Source: Microglena sp. YARC (lineage: Eukaryota; Chlorophyta; Chlorophyceae; Chlamydomonadales; Chlamydomonadaceae). From it: a stretch of DNA of 64,000 bases. How positions within the stretch are numbered: the stretch's first letter is position 1; every line of letters starts with the position of its first letter. A model generated the notes under the pieces. It did not search any database and was not told the origin of the DNA. It saw only the letters and a list, made by a program, of their open reading frames with translations. Location: the NCBI GenBank assembly GCA_022414725.1, contig CM039464.1, positions 41,858,462 to 41,922,461 of the forward strand, in the 5' to 3' direction. Made by a program: the position numbers and the translations under genes. This document shows, piece by piece, positions 9,988-19,485 of the stretch.

Positions 9988-11742
9988 TTAAACGTGTTCA
10001 TTTTCATTCAATAGGTACCACACTTTCAGAGGTTCTTTCCGACCCATTCTTTGAGCCCTGCCTATAACTTGTCTAGTGCATTCTTTACTGAACTGGTGGA
10101 AAATTACGATATCTGTTGTGTTTTCAAAATTCAATCCGCTTCCGTAATTGAGTGCATTTATGAGAAGTGCGTTGACATCCCCTGTTTTGTAATTGTTGAC
10201 AACGTTCTTGATGTGGTTTGATGTTCCTTTGATGTTATCATATTTTATGTTTTTATTTTTTAGAACATTTGATATTGTCTTGAAGCTTTCGTTGTATGCT
10301 GAAAAGATAAGCATTTTTTTATGTTTCAACATGTCTACTAGGATTTTAAGGTTTGTTAATTTGTCATTCATTGGTGATAGTGATTCCACTTTTTTTACTA
10401 CACATTTTGTTGTGTCTTGTACAATGAAGCACTCTTCTAATTCGAATTTTTGATTACAAAAGGGGCATGTGTTTTTTATACTTATCCACTTTGTGATGCA
10501 TTTGAAACAAAAGCTATTCTGACAGCATTTGGTGATTGTTTTGTTTGATATGGTATCAAAACATATGTTACATGTATTAGTTTCCTTGATTCGGTTGCGA
10601 ATATTTATGACTTTTTCTTCGTAGCTATTTTTTTGTTCTTGTAAAAGGCATATTTCTTTTTCGCGAATCCCCTCATTGTCAAATTCGCGTTTCGACGTGT
10701 ATTCGATGTTTAAAAGTATGTTATTTAAATTCTTGTTATATTTCGACAGTATAACGTTGATTATGTTTTCTTCTGTCCCTTTCAATGACACATTCACTAT
10801 TGAAATGGCCGAAGATATGTCCTCTGCATTTAAACATGATATCACTTCGGGGCTAACTACTCCATTCAATATACTAATAATGCTAGAATGTCTGCATATT
10901 ACGTTTTCTATTATCACTTCTGGTAGACAGAATGATTTATCTACAAAATCGTCTTGGTTCTTCAGTACCAGGCGTTTTATAAAATCGCTAGATATCTTTG
11001 AAGAAATGTCAACAAATATGTTATTGATATAACCTTTATTTTTCAACCCTATCGAGTGAATGATGTATTTTTGCACATTCTGATTCCATTCCGCGTGTCC
11101 CTTGGGGTATACCAAATTGTTGTAAGACGCGGTTGTGAACCAAGTAAAATTAGAGAATATTTGAGGACAGTTCGGTAAATTAACAGTGTCAACTTCATCA
11201 AAAAATACTCGCTTGAATTGAACGGATCTCAGTCGAGTCGCGAATTGTTTGTAAAAAGTAGACGACACAACGATCAGATCATATTCATCTATATTCTTGG
11301 TTTCCGGGATTAGGGAAGTAGAACATACAATGAGTGTTTTTATATCGAATATCGCTATCAATGATTTCCATTGATGAATCAGGTTATGTGGCAGGACTAT
11401 GACGTTTGTGTCAACATGTTTCATATTTTGGTGCATTTTTAAAACAATGGTATCGAGTCCAAATACTTTTATGTTCCCGATACAATTTAGTGGCTTGTTA
11501 ATGGTTGTATGTATTAATGCCAATATCACATAAGACTTTCCAGACCCTACCTTGTCACCTAGTATCCCTATACTCGTTTGGAATTCATTCCCTTTGTATT
11601 TCTGAGGCCCGTTTTCAAAATCAAAGCATTTTTTTAGCAGTGTCAATTGATGTGGTTTTAGTTTAATGGTATTGTGTTCGATCTGTTGTGCCATTGGATC
11701 ATTCTCATCTAATATCTCCATTTCGTATAATATAGTTCTCAT
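9988..11742 (-). CDS. SF2 (SNF2/Rad5-like) helicase with embedded RING finger
   Basis: 584 residues. A Walker A site (GDKVGSGKSY) lies near residue 65 and a DEVD box (FFDEVDTV) near 180. A C3HC4 RING finger (CNICFDTI...CCQNSFCFKCI...CPFC) near 395-435 is followed by the C-terminal helicase lobe with NYGSGLNFENTTDIV and QVIGRAQRMGR. The RING placed between the two helicase lobes resembles Rad5/HLTF proteins, which couple DNA translocation to ubiquitin ligation. A paralogue lies at 27893-29467. The function in the virus is unknown; chromatin, transcription or ubiquitin roles are possible. The gene is intact and its start faces away from a plus-strand membrane-protein gene. Confidence 0.88.
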   Translation of the reverse strand: MRTILYEMEILDENDPMAQQIEHNTIKLKPHQLTLLKKCFDFENGPQKYKGNEFQTSIGILGDKVGSGKSYVILALIHTTINKPLNCIGNIKVFGLDTIVLKMHQNMKHVDTNVIVLPHNLIHQWKSLIAIFDIKTLIVCSTSLIPETKNIDEYDLIVVSSTFYKQFATRLRSVQFKRVFFDEVDTVNLPNCPQIFSNFTWFTTASYNNLVYPKGHAEWNQNVQKYIIHSIGLKNKGYINNIFVDISSKISSDFIKRLVLKNQDDFVDKSFCLPEVIIENVICRHSSIISILNGVVSPEVISCLNAEDISSAISIVNVSLKGTEENIINVILSKYNKNLNNILLNIEYTSKREFDNEGIREKEICLLQEQKNSYEEKVINIRNRIKETNTCNICFDTISNKTITKCCQNSFCFKCITKWISIKNTCPFCNQKFELEECFIVQDTTKCVVKKVESLSPMNDKLTNLKILVDMLKHKKMLIFSAYNESFKTISNVLKNKNIKYDNIKGTSNHIKNVVNNYKTGDVNALLINALNYGSGLNFENTTDIVIFHQFSKECTRQVIGRAQRMGRKEPLKVWYLLNENEHV

Positions 11743-11803
11743 ATTTAAACGGTTGATACAGAACTACAATCCGCAATTTTTATGTAATTTAATAACATAT
11801 TCG

Positions 11804-12211
11804 ATGAGTTACATATTTTTGTTTTTCACAACATGGAACATAATATTCATTATCTTGCATCCAATTCTAAAAAAATATATTGATATATTGTTCACTTCAT
11901 TAGTTACCCTAATTATATCTTCATATTTTGTGATAATCAAAGGCAACAATTTCCATATTACAATAGGAGAGACTTGTTATCACGTCAATAATATATATAT
12001 ACAAGCTATGCATTTTGCATTGCATATTATCCCTTTTATAGCAATCCTATTGTTGGAAAGAAATTACAGATTGGATTATATGAGGCTGATATTTTCTATA
12101 TTACTCATGTACATATACATGTTGGTAATAAATGTAGAAAAATTATACATGATAACTAGGGAAGAAATGGTTTTATTAGTGGTTCTTGCCATCGTTATAA
12201 TTCATTGGTGA
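11804..12211 (+). CDS. multi-pass membrane protein, 135 aa
   Basis: The open frame extends back to 11666, but that part lies inside the oppositely oriented helicase gene, so the ATG at 11804 (MSYIFLFFTTW) is preferred. The product is almost entirely hydrophobic, with four or five probable membrane helices, and ends in VLAIVIIHW. There is no recognised family. Its last 17 bases overlap the 3' end of the convergent DnaJ gene. Confidence 0.6.
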   Translation: MSYIFLFFTTWNIIFIILHPILKKYIDILFTSLVTLIISSYFVIIKGNNFHITIGETCYHVNNIYIQAMHFALHIIPFIAILLLERNYRLDYMRLIFSILLMYIYMLVINVEKLYMITREEMVLLVVLAIVIIHW

Positions 12212-13223
12212 ATATCCGTTTGAAGTCATCGATATGATCATTCAGGTTATTCATATCGGTGTAGTTTATTTTGTAGTGAACAATGGCATTGCCGCATTTC
12301 GAAGAATCATTTGGAAATGGAAGCCCTCGTCCCTCTAATTTCTTAGGTTTATCCGGATTAAAATATCCTGATGTTTTCAGGCTGATCGTCTTACCGTAAA
12401 GGTCTATTTTGCGAGTAAACCCACAAAGCAACTCTTTTAGTGTCAGTGGGGGTAGATGTATATGTACATCTTGATTGTTTACTTGCATACCCTCATCTAT
12501 TATATAATTGATATTAGCATTTATATCATATGAATCTGTTGTTTCCTGGCTGATAATAGATTTGTTCAGCAATCCTTTTGGTATCTTAACATTAAATTTC
12601 TTTTCGGATTGAACATTTATCCTACCACTACACATACCACATACCTTTTTAGAGTTGCTTGTCGACCCTTTTCCCAGACACACGTGACAGGTCGATTGTA
12701 TCATCATCCCTGGACCCATTTGTTGGATTCTCATTCCGACTCCTCCGCAAGTCGTACACTTCACCATGTCTTTCGGTGCATCTAATCCTGTTCCTTCGCA
12801 TTTTGTACATTTTGTGACAATTTTAATTGATTGTGTATTCTTTTCACATCCATGTACCACATCACTTAGGGTAATATTTATGTTAATTTCGTATATGTTC
12901 TTTCTAGGTGTTTGTTGTTGTTGTCTGTTCATGCCCATACCACTAAACATGCTTGAAAACATGTGTCCAAAAATGTCTTCGCCTTGCATACCTCCTTGCA
13001 TACCCTCGGGTATTCCCATGTCATGCATTCTTCGTTTTTCATTGTCCGACAATATATCATGAGCGTTATTAACCTTACAGAACATCTCCTCTGCATGTGC
13101 CTTGTTATCTCCTGTTTGCTTGTCTGGATGGTATTGCATTGCTTTTTGCTTGTAAGCCTTTTTTATTTCTCCTGCAGATGCATCTTTAGGAACTCCAAGT
13201 ACCGTGTACGGATCTTCATTCAT
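12195..13223 (-). CDS. dnaJ: DnaJ-type (class A) Hsp40 co-chaperone
   Basis: 342 residues. A canonical J-domain with the HPD motif (MQYHPDKQTGD) occupies residues 5-65, followed by a Gly/Met/Gln-rich linker. A zinc-binding domain has four Cys motifs (CTKCEGTG, CTTCGGVG, CHVCLGKG, CGMCSG), and beta-sandwich client-binding domains follow. All parts of a type I DnaJ are present, so it should stimulate an Hsp70, presumably of the host because no Hsp70 gene is seen here. The layout resembles eukaryotic Ydj1 proteins, suggesting capture from a host. The fourth zinc motif lacks the final glycine. Confidence 0.93.
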   Translation of the reverse strand: MNEDPYTVLGVPKDASAGEIKKAYKQKAMQYHPDKQTGDNKAHAEEMFCKVNNAHDILSDNEKRRMHDMGIPEGMQGGMQGEDIFGHMFSSMFSGMGMNRQQQQTPRKNIYEININITLSDVVHGCEKNTQSIKIVTKCTKCEGTGLDAPKDMVKCTTCGGVGMRIQQMGPGMMIQSTCHVCLGKGSTSNSKKVCGMCSGRINVQSEKKFNVKIPKGLLNKSIISQETTDSYDINANINYIIDEGMQVNNQDVHIHLPPLTLKELLCGFTRKIDLYGKTISLKTSGYFNPDKPKKLEGRGLPFPNDSSKCGNAIVHYKINYTDMNNLNDHIDDFKRIFTNEL

Positions 13224-13286
13224 ATTTTATTATATGTGGGTTTTATTTAGGCCATTTTGTGCGCATATTTTCTAAATCAAAACTAA

Positions 13287-13754
13287 ATGAAACCAAGTGT
13301 TTGGGGAAAACATTATTGGTTTGTGTTCCACATTATCGGTCTTAAATATCCTGAAGTGCCTTCTCTCGAAGATAAGCTGGCACACATACATTTCTATAAA
13401 GAGTTATGGCGTTTTATCCCTTGTAATACATGTTCTACAAATTACCAGATACATTACGAACAATTTCCCGTAGATGATCACTTGGAAACCAACGAAACAT
13501 TGTTCAAATGGACCGTTGATTTTCACAATATAGTTAATACATCCCTTAGCAAGCCTATTATGGGTTTGAATGACGCAATGGCTCAATATTCTTCTTCTCA
13601 AGAAGTTGTTTTAGGAAAGTCCCAAGAAATTAAGAAATGCGATCATCACCTAGCTATCAATACCATGTTATATATTAATGTCATGTTTATAGTACTTACT
13701 GCAATTTTCATAGTATGGGTTTGGAATAAGAATAAGAAGCTCACAAGGAAATAA
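13287..13754 (+). CDS. Erv1/ALR-family thiol oxidoreductase
   Basis: 155 residues. The N-terminal WGKHYWFVFH helix, the redox pair CNTC (about residues 47-50) and the FHNIVNTSLSKP motif match the FAD-binding four-helix fold of Erv1/ALR enzymes. A single membrane helix follows near the C terminus (MLYINVMFIVLTAIFIVWVW). Related enzymes (for example E10R in poxviruses) form disulphides in virion proteins in the cytoplasm. The terminal membrane anchor suggests it acts at a viral or ER-derived membrane. A thioredoxin-like gene at 25773-26186 is a possible partner. Confidence 0.9.
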   Translation: MKPSVWGKHYWFVFHIIGLKYPEVPSLEDKLAHIHFYKELWRFIPCNTCSTNYQIHYEQFPVDDHLETNETLFKWTVDFHNIVNTSLSKPIMGLNDAMAQYSSSQEVVLGKSQEIKKCDHHLAINTMLYINVMFIVLTAIFIVWVWNKNKKLTRK

Positions 13755-13791
13755 ACAAACAATATATCTAAGAATAATAGTATGTAGAATA

Positions 13792-14652
13792 ATGATGAAT
13801 ATTAAAAAGAGTAACTTATGTGCTAATTGTGGAGCACCGAATCATATATATAAAAACTGTAATAACCCCATAACGAGTTTTGGTATAATATGTATAAGAT
13901 TTACCATCATAGATTGTTGTGTACAACCACAATACCTAATGGTTCAGCGCAAGGACTCTCTGAGTTACAGTACTTTCATACGAGGAAAATATAAGGTTGA
14001 ATCCCGAAAGTATATAATGGAGTTGTTTGAGAATATGACGGAGTCGGAAAGGTCGGATTTGAAAACGAAAGATTTTGAGAGCCTTTGGAAAAATCTGTGG
14101 AAAGTTACCGAATGTAATTCATTTTTAAGAGAGTACGAAGACGCAAAGGCTAAATTCGACACGCTTAAATGCGGTATTCATTGTAGAGGTTTGGATAAGA
14201 ACCCCATTTTTGATATTGTGTATATTTTGAACAACACTAAACCTAAATTTGATGAAACCGAGTGGGGTTTTCCAAAAGGGAGGAGGAATATTAATGAAGA
14301 CGACTGCCGATGTGCCATGAGAGAATTTGTTGAAGAAACATCGATACCTATCGAAAGTATCAATGTAATAGGTACTGATCCTTTTCACGAGACTTTCATT
14401 GGAGGGAATAAGTTGAAGTACAAACACGTGTATTACCTCTGTCAATTGAATGATTCTAATTACATGGATGATAAGACACTAGAACCTGTAACATTGATGC
14501 AGCAAAGAGAAATTCAAAAAGTTGAGTGGTTTAGCTACGAAGAAGCGCAATCCAAAATTAGAATATCGAATAACGAGCGTAAGGATTTGTTGAAGTTTAT
14601 AAACGCCAGTGTTATGAATTTCCCATTGTCATTCATCCAAATAAATGTTTGA
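13792..14652 (+). CDS. Nudix hydrolase with zinc knuckle, decapping-like
   Basis: 286 residues. A CCHC zinc knuckle (C-x2-C-x4-H-x4-C, CANCGAPNHIYKNC) sits near residue 10. A complete Nudix box begins in GFPKGRRNINEDD and continues into AMREFVEETSI, with the REx2EE metal-binding core intact. NCLDV relatives (poxvirus D9/D10, mimivirus and asfarvirus decapping enzymes) remove mRNA caps, and the zinc knuckle would help RNA binding. The 3' end overlaps the open frame of the following helicase by a few bases. Capping-enzyme genes lie 6-9 kb away, so both cap addition and removal are encoded. Confidence 0.9.
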   Translation: MMNIKKSNLCANCGAPNHIYKNCNNPITSFGIICIRFTIIDCCVQPQYLMVQRKDSLSYSTFIRGKYKVESRKYIMELFENMTESERSDLKTKDFESLWKNLWKVTECNSFLREYEDAKAKFDTLKCGIHCRGLDKNPIFDIVYILNNTKPKFDETEWGFPKGRRNINEDDCRCAMREFVEETSIPIESINVIGTDPFHETFIGGNKLKYKHVYYLCQLNDSNYMDDKTLEPVTLMQQREIQKVEWFSYEEAQSKIRISNNERKDLLKFINASVMNFPLSFIQINV

Positions 14653-14764
14653 GTATTTTCATACCTTTAATTTTTATACACCTGTATCAGAGTTTCCAAT
14701 AAGAAATGCTCGACATATACGTTTTGTTTTACTATGTGAATATATTTTCGTGTTAGTATTTAAA

Positions 14765-17700
14765 ATGGACGATTATGAAAAAGTCAAGAAACTTTTACAA
14801 GAGTTGGATAAAGAAAGTAATTATGAAAAAACATTTAAAATTCAAAATAAGCTGAATACAATTCGTGAATCGTTTTCTACAACTGTTGAACCGAAGAACA
14901 ATAGAGCTTATATCCCTTATCCTGAAATAAATAATCCGGATTTTTACAACATACTTTTGAAAAAAAAGGAATTCATAGAGAATGCATACGAAGATGTTGA
15001 TATAACATCTTTGGAAAGTTTTGAAGAGATATGTAATGAAAAGTGCAATGGAAACACTTTCGACTTGTCGCATAACCAGACATTTGTGCGAAATTTCATA
15101 TCAAAAAAAACTCCATATAATGGAATATTATTGTATCATGGTGTTGGTGTTGGTAAAACTTGTACTGCAATAAATGTCGTAGAGCAATTCTTGGATTTAG
15201 ATAGTGACAAAAAAGTGTATATATTGATGCCATCAACTTTGTTGAAAGATAATTTCAGAAAGCAAATTTATGATTCTAGCAAGCCGGATGACTTGCAATG
15301 TGTAGCCAGCAAGTACATATCTATGGTTCCAAACAGTCATATGATATCTCCCGAGATGATAGAAAAGAAAATAAACAAGATTATTTCAAGTCGTTACACT
15401 TTTCTAGGTCTTTTGGAGTTTGCAAACGAGATCAAAAGGATGGCCAAGGAGTTGGATGTTAGTGATGAAGATTTGGAAACAAATATGAAATTGCACAAGA
15501 GAATACGACACGAGTTTAGTAACAGTATATTTATAATTGACGAAGTCCACAATATTCGTTTGAATTCAGAACTTACTAACAAACGCGTTCCACCAATATT
15601 ACAACTCGTATTAAAGCATGCGATAAATATTAAATTGGTATTGATGACCGCAACACCTATGTTTAATGATCCTAAGGAGATAGTATATATCATAAATTTA
15701 TTATTGTACAATGATAAACGCCCCCCTATAAAAATAAGTGATATTTTCGACAAGAGCGGGAGCATAAAATCGAAAGATATATTGACTAACATTTTCAAAG
15801 GATATGTTTCGTACATGAAAGGAGATAATCCTTTTACCTTTCCATTTAGACTATATCCGTCGGTGAATAACGACTCCAATTTATTAATACAAGAAGATGT
15901 CCCGATATTAGACATAAAAGGGCGAGAAATTGACTATCCAATAGACATATCGGATATTGAGATAGTAAAGAGCGATTTTTCAAAAACCCAAAAGAAAATG
16001 TACAAAAAGTCTGAAGAAATGTTTGTGGACAATGATGACAGTGAGCAAAGTTTCAGTCTACAGCTGTGTATACAGTTATCTAATATTGCATACCCCGTTT
16101 CGAAAACATATAATCAATGTTACGGGGAGAATGGATTTTGGGGTTGTTTCAACAAAGTGAAGGGGAAGAGATTCAGAGTCAAGTATAAAGATGAGTTTAT
16201 GGATATTTTCAAAACTGACAATGTCGGTCATATTTCTTGTAAAATCAAATCAATATTAGATTACATTAAACAAAGTAAAGGGATTGTATTCGTTTACTCA
16301 AATTGGAAATGGAGTGGTGTCCTCCCACTTGCAATAGCTTTGGAACATCAGGGTTATAGTAAGTATAACAGTACTGATATTCTTCAAAACGGCGATAAGA
16401 TGAAAAGCATTGGGAATTATGTTATTCTTTCTGGAGATTCTAATTTATCTCCAGATAATGATGGAGAAATCCGGGTTTTAAAAAACGAAAAAAACAAATA
16501 TGGACAAGACATCAAGATTGTTCTTGCAACTTCCGTTGCAACGGAAGGAGTTGATTTAAAATGTGTTAGGGAGGTTCACATTATGGAACCATGGTTCCAT
16601 ATGAATAAATTGGAGCAAATCATTGGCCGGGCTGTGCGCACTTGTTCGCACATTTTCTTGCCTCTTAAAGAGCGGAATGTAACAATATATCATCACGTGG
16701 CGACACTAGGTGGAGATACAGAGAACATTGACACACGTCTTTACAGAGTGAGTATAGATAAGCAGCAAAAAATTGGCAGAGTAGAGAAGATAATGAGAAA
16801 TGTAGCAACTGATTGTATTCTGAACAAGCCAATGAATACTATTTCAAGGGATGATATTGATGTTGAATTTGACATTGTATCATCTCAAGGAACCGAAACA
16901 ACATACCAGATTGGGGAAAGATCTAATAAAATCAAATGCACTACCGCGTTCCCCAAAACAAAGGATACCAGCACTTTTCACACAGGATTCTATAGTAACT
17001 TAGTTTCAAAATATGAAAAAGTAATCAAGGACTTTTTCCGTACAAATTTATTTGGTACATACATTAACATAAAGAAACATACCAGGAAGACAATAAAAAA
17101 GGTGAACAAAGAGGTATTGAATATTGCTTTGCACAATATAGTTGAAACGAAAGCCAGTTTCCAAAATACAAGGAATGAATACGGGTATGTCATGTATGTT
17201 TCCAACAAGTATATTTTTGTCAAACTAGGCTCCAATCAACACATATCCCTAAGTTATAGACAAAAGAACAGCAATGGAATCATAGACAGAATGCAATTAA
17301 ACTCTAATGCAGTAGATGTCCGAGAAAGCACAACAGACGTACATATCGATACCAGTATAGATAAACGTATCAAAACTACAATAGATAAATATATCGAAAC
17401 TTTTTGCGAAGAAATGAAAATAAACGATGATAAATTCAGTGTCATTTCGAGTTACGTTGTAGACTTTGTGGTGGATCGCTTGACAAAGATTGAGTATCTC
17501 CAAATGTGTAATTCGTTGTGGCATAACGATAATGACCCATTGATTGAAAGTCTGAAAAGGGTAAACATGGTTATTATGAGTGGTGGTGTGTCGAAGTTCG
17601 TAATATGTCCTTTTGACGGCGAGAGTGTGTATTATACGAAAGGCGCCTCTGGTATGCGGCCAATAACCGAATTAGAATTGAAAGAGAATACAAAGTTAAT

Positions 17701-18031
17701 TGATGATTCCATATTGTATTTGAATGACCAATACACAGCATATTTGATGACTGATAAAGAAGGTAAAACTAAATTTAAGATATTACAAGAGGACAAGGAT
17801 TCTTTAGGGTATGTATGTCACCAAACATCAACTTTGAAGGTCCAGATGTTGAAGGAAATGATAGATACTATTGATCCATCATTTTTGAAAGAGTTCAAAA
17901 AGCTCCCTGACAAGAAGAAAATGTGTCAGTTTTACGAATTATTGATGAGGATAAATGGACAATTAGCTAGACCCCATGCTTTCAACATGATGATGATGGC
18001 AAAGAAAAAAAAACAAAAAAAAATGAAATAA
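14765..18031 (+). CDS. D6/D11-type SF2 helicase (viral transcription NTPase)
   Basis: The frame opens at 14645, but MDDYEKVKK at 14765, preceded by an AT-rich leader, gives a 1088-residue protein with a typical start. Walker A (YHGVGVGKT, residues 124-132), a DEVH box (FIIDEVHNI), LMTATPMF (motif III) and a C-terminal lobe with ATSVATEGVDLK and EQIIGRAVR are present. NCLDV D6R/D11L-like proteins act in early transcription initiation or termination as DNA-dependent ATPases. It lies between the Nudix and Rpb7-like genes, a transcription-related cluster. It ends in a lysine-rich tail. Confidence 0.9.
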   Translation: MDDYEKVKKLLQELDKESNYEKTFKIQNKLNTIRESFSTTVEPKNNRAYIPYPEINNPDFYNILLKKKEFIENAYEDVDITSLESFEEICNEKCNGNTFDLSHNQTFVRNFISKKTPYNGILLYHGVGVGKTCTAINVVEQFLDLDSDKKVYILMPSTLLKDNFRKQIYDSSKPDDLQCVASKYISMVPNSHMISPEMIEKKINKIISSRYTFLGLLEFANEIKRMAKELDVSDEDLETNMKLHKRIRHEFSNSIFIIDEVHNIRLNSELTNKRVPPILQLVLKHAINIKLVLMTATPMFNDPKEIVYIINLLLYNDKRPPIKISDIFDKSGSIKSKDILTNIFKGYVSYMKGDNPFTFPFRLYPSVNNDSNLLIQEDVPILDIKGREIDYPIDISDIEIVKSDFSKTQKKMYKKSEEMFVDNDDSEQSFSLQLCIQLSNIAYPVSKTYNQCYGENGFWGCFNKVKGKRFRVKYKDEFMDIFKTDNVGHISCKIKSILDYIKQSKGIVFVYSNWKWSGVLPLAIALEHQGYSKYNSTDILQNGDKMKSIGNYVILSGDSNLSPDNDGEIRVLKNEKNKYGQDIKIVLATSVATEGVDLKCVREVHIMEPWFHMNKLEQIIGRAVRTCSHIFLPLKERNVTIYHHVATLGGDTENIDTRLYRVSIDKQQKIGRVEKIMRNVATDCILNKPMNTISRDDIDVEFDIVSSQGTETTYQIGERSNKIKCTTAFPKTKDTSTFHTGFYSNLVSKYEKVIKDFFRTNLFGTYINIKKHTRKTIKKVNKEVLNIALHNIVETKASFQNTRNEYGYVMYVSNKYIFVKLGSNQHISLSYRQKNSNGIIDRMQLNSNAVDVRESTTDVHIDTSIDKRIKTTIDKYIETFCEEMKINDDKFSVISSYVVDFVVDRLTKIEYLQMCNSLWHNDNDPLIESLKRVNMVIMSGGVSKFVICPFDGESVYYTKGASGMRPITELELKENTKLIDDSILYLNDQYTAYLMTDKEGKTKFKILQEDKDSLGYVCHQTSTLKVQMLKEMIDTIDPSFLKEFKKLPDKKKMCQFYELLMRINGQLARPHAFNMMMMAKKKKQKKMK

Positions 18032-18064
18032 AGGTTTTATTCAATCATTATAGTAATAACAAAC

Positions 18065-18856
18065 ATGGATGTTTTCACTGAATGCCTCATTACAGAAAAA
18101 GTAACACTCAGCCCAGATTTGCTGGATAAAAATTATAAGGACAATATCATTAACATATTGAAGAAAAGACTAGAAGGAAAATGTTCCTCAAATGGATATG
18201 TTATGAAAGGTTCTATTAAAATCCATAAAATCAATTCCGGGACTGTGCAAATGGTGTCCTTAAATGGGAACGTTGTTTTCAATGTTGAAATTTATCTGAA
18301 AACATGTCTACCCATGATTGGTAATGTTATCAAATCAACTGTTAAAAACACTAACAGATTTGGAGTATTGTGTGAAGTAACGCATAATGGCGAGACGATT
18401 GTAGAAATTATTGTCGCAAAAAAGTCAAATGAAATACAATCAGAAGTAAATCTAGATGATTTGAAAAATGGAGATGTAGTTAACATTGAGGTTTTGGGCC
18501 GCAAGTTTGAATTGCATGACAAAAAAATATCAATAATTGGTAAGATTGTCATCAATGATTCTCATAATAGGGTTGTGCGTAAGACACAAAATATCAAATT
18601 ATATGATGCGATAAATGTAGAAGAGGCAATAATCGATGTTGAAGATATTATAGGGGAAGACGAAGAGGAGGAAGATGAAGAGGAGGAAGATGAAGAGGAA
18701 GATGAGGAGGAAGATGAAGAGGATGAGGATGATGAGGATGAGGATGATGAGGAGGAAGAAAAAAATGATGACATCGTAGACGATGATATTGACGATGTAG
18801 CGAGTGACGATACAGATGATAGTGATACCTCGTCTGCATCTAGTGATGATACATAA
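18065..18856 (+). CDS. RNA polymerase subunit Rpb7-like, with acidic tail
   Basis: 263 residues. The N-terminal 80 residues (VTLSPDLLDKNY..., LEGKCSSNGYV) resemble the RNP-like tip domain of Rpb7/RpoE. The following part, with GNVIKSTVKNTNRFGVLCEV, resembles its S1/OB RNA-binding domain. In RNA polymerase II, Rpb7 forms part of the stalk. After residue 195 comes an unusual run of about 65 residues that are nearly all Glu and Asp, encoded by near-repeat gaagaggatgatgag-type codons. This tail is not part of usual Rpb7 and may mediate contacts with basic proteins. Confidence 0.78.
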   Translation: MDVFTECLITEKVTLSPDLLDKNYKDNIINILKKRLEGKCSSNGYVMKGSIKIHKINSGTVQMVSLNGNVVFNVEIYLKTCLPMIGNVIKSTVKNTNRFGVLCEVTHNGETIVEIIVAKKSNEIQSEVNLDDLKNGDVVNIEVLGRKFELHDKKISIIGKIVINDSHNRVVRKTQNIKLYDAINVEEAIIDVEDIIGEDEEEEDEEEEDEEEDEEEDEEDEDDEDEDDEEEEKNDDIVDDDIDDVASDDTDDSDTSSASSDDT

Positions 18857-18879
18857 GCATATGTAACTATAATACTGTA

Positions 18880-19446
18880 ATGGGTGATGAAAAGATATAC
18901 ACTAACAGAATGCGCAAGCAGTTATTAGACAAAATAAATGAATTATGTCCTATAGAGCACGAAGAAATATTCAAAATTATACACGAAAATGACTCTGATT
19001 GTAATTTTACCCGTAATACAAATGGTATTTTTTTTAATATGAGTATTTTTTCTGATGCATTGTTGTCTAAAATAGAGTGTTTTGTGTTATTCTGTTTAGA
19101 GAACAATAAAGAATTGGAAGAGTATGATAAAAAATTGAAGGATATTAACAACAGTATATATTTTTCCCCAGAAAACCAGGAACAAGACAAGCTAGAATCT
19201 ATGGAGTCTGTAACAACAACTGACAAAAACGATATGTCGTCCAAGTCTTATGAAAATTGGAAGAGTGATATAGAGGAAGATAGTGCTGCTACAAAGACGT
19301 TAAAGTGTCTTTATTCGTGGGACAAGACATCTAAGAAAAAGGTATATACAAAATATCACGCAGCTAAAAAAAAGTTTTCTAAAAAGGTTCCATTGGATAA
19401 AAGAAGTTATTTTGAGATATCGAATGACCTCGAAAAACAGATTTAA
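18880..19446 (+). CDS. NET (extra-terminal)-like domain protein
   Basis: 188 residues. Residues 8-85 (RMRKQLLDKINELCPIEHEE, then IFKIIHEN and LLSKIECFVLFCL) match the pattern of the NET domain of BET proteins, which binds short peptides of chromatin factors. The remainder is polar, with a Lys-rich C-terminal part (KKKVYTKYHAAKKKFSKK). No bromodomain is present. NET-like proteins occur in several giant viruses. It lies 24 bp after the Rpb7-like gene on the same strand, consistent with a transcription role. Confidence 0.6.
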   Translation: MGDEKIYTNRMRKQLLDKINELCPIEHEEIFKIIHENDSDCNFTRNTNGIFFNMSIFSDALLSKIECFVLFCLENNKELEEYDKKLKDINNSIYFSPENQEQDKLESMESVTTTDKNDMSSKSYENWKSDIEEDSAATKTLKCLYSWDKTSKKKVYTKYHAAKKKFSKKVPLDKRSYFEISNDLEKQI

Positions 19447-19485
19447 AAATGATTTGTTAGTTTAAATGTATTATCATATATTAGT

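Noticed and set aside
11666..11803. N-terminal extension of the membrane protein
   Set aside because: It overlaps the oppositely oriented helicase gene and lacks coding character; the internal ATG at 11804 fits better.
18562..18774. Poly-Ser ORF on the minus strand
   Set aside because: It is the mirror of the acidic GAA/GAT codons of the Rpb7-like gene.
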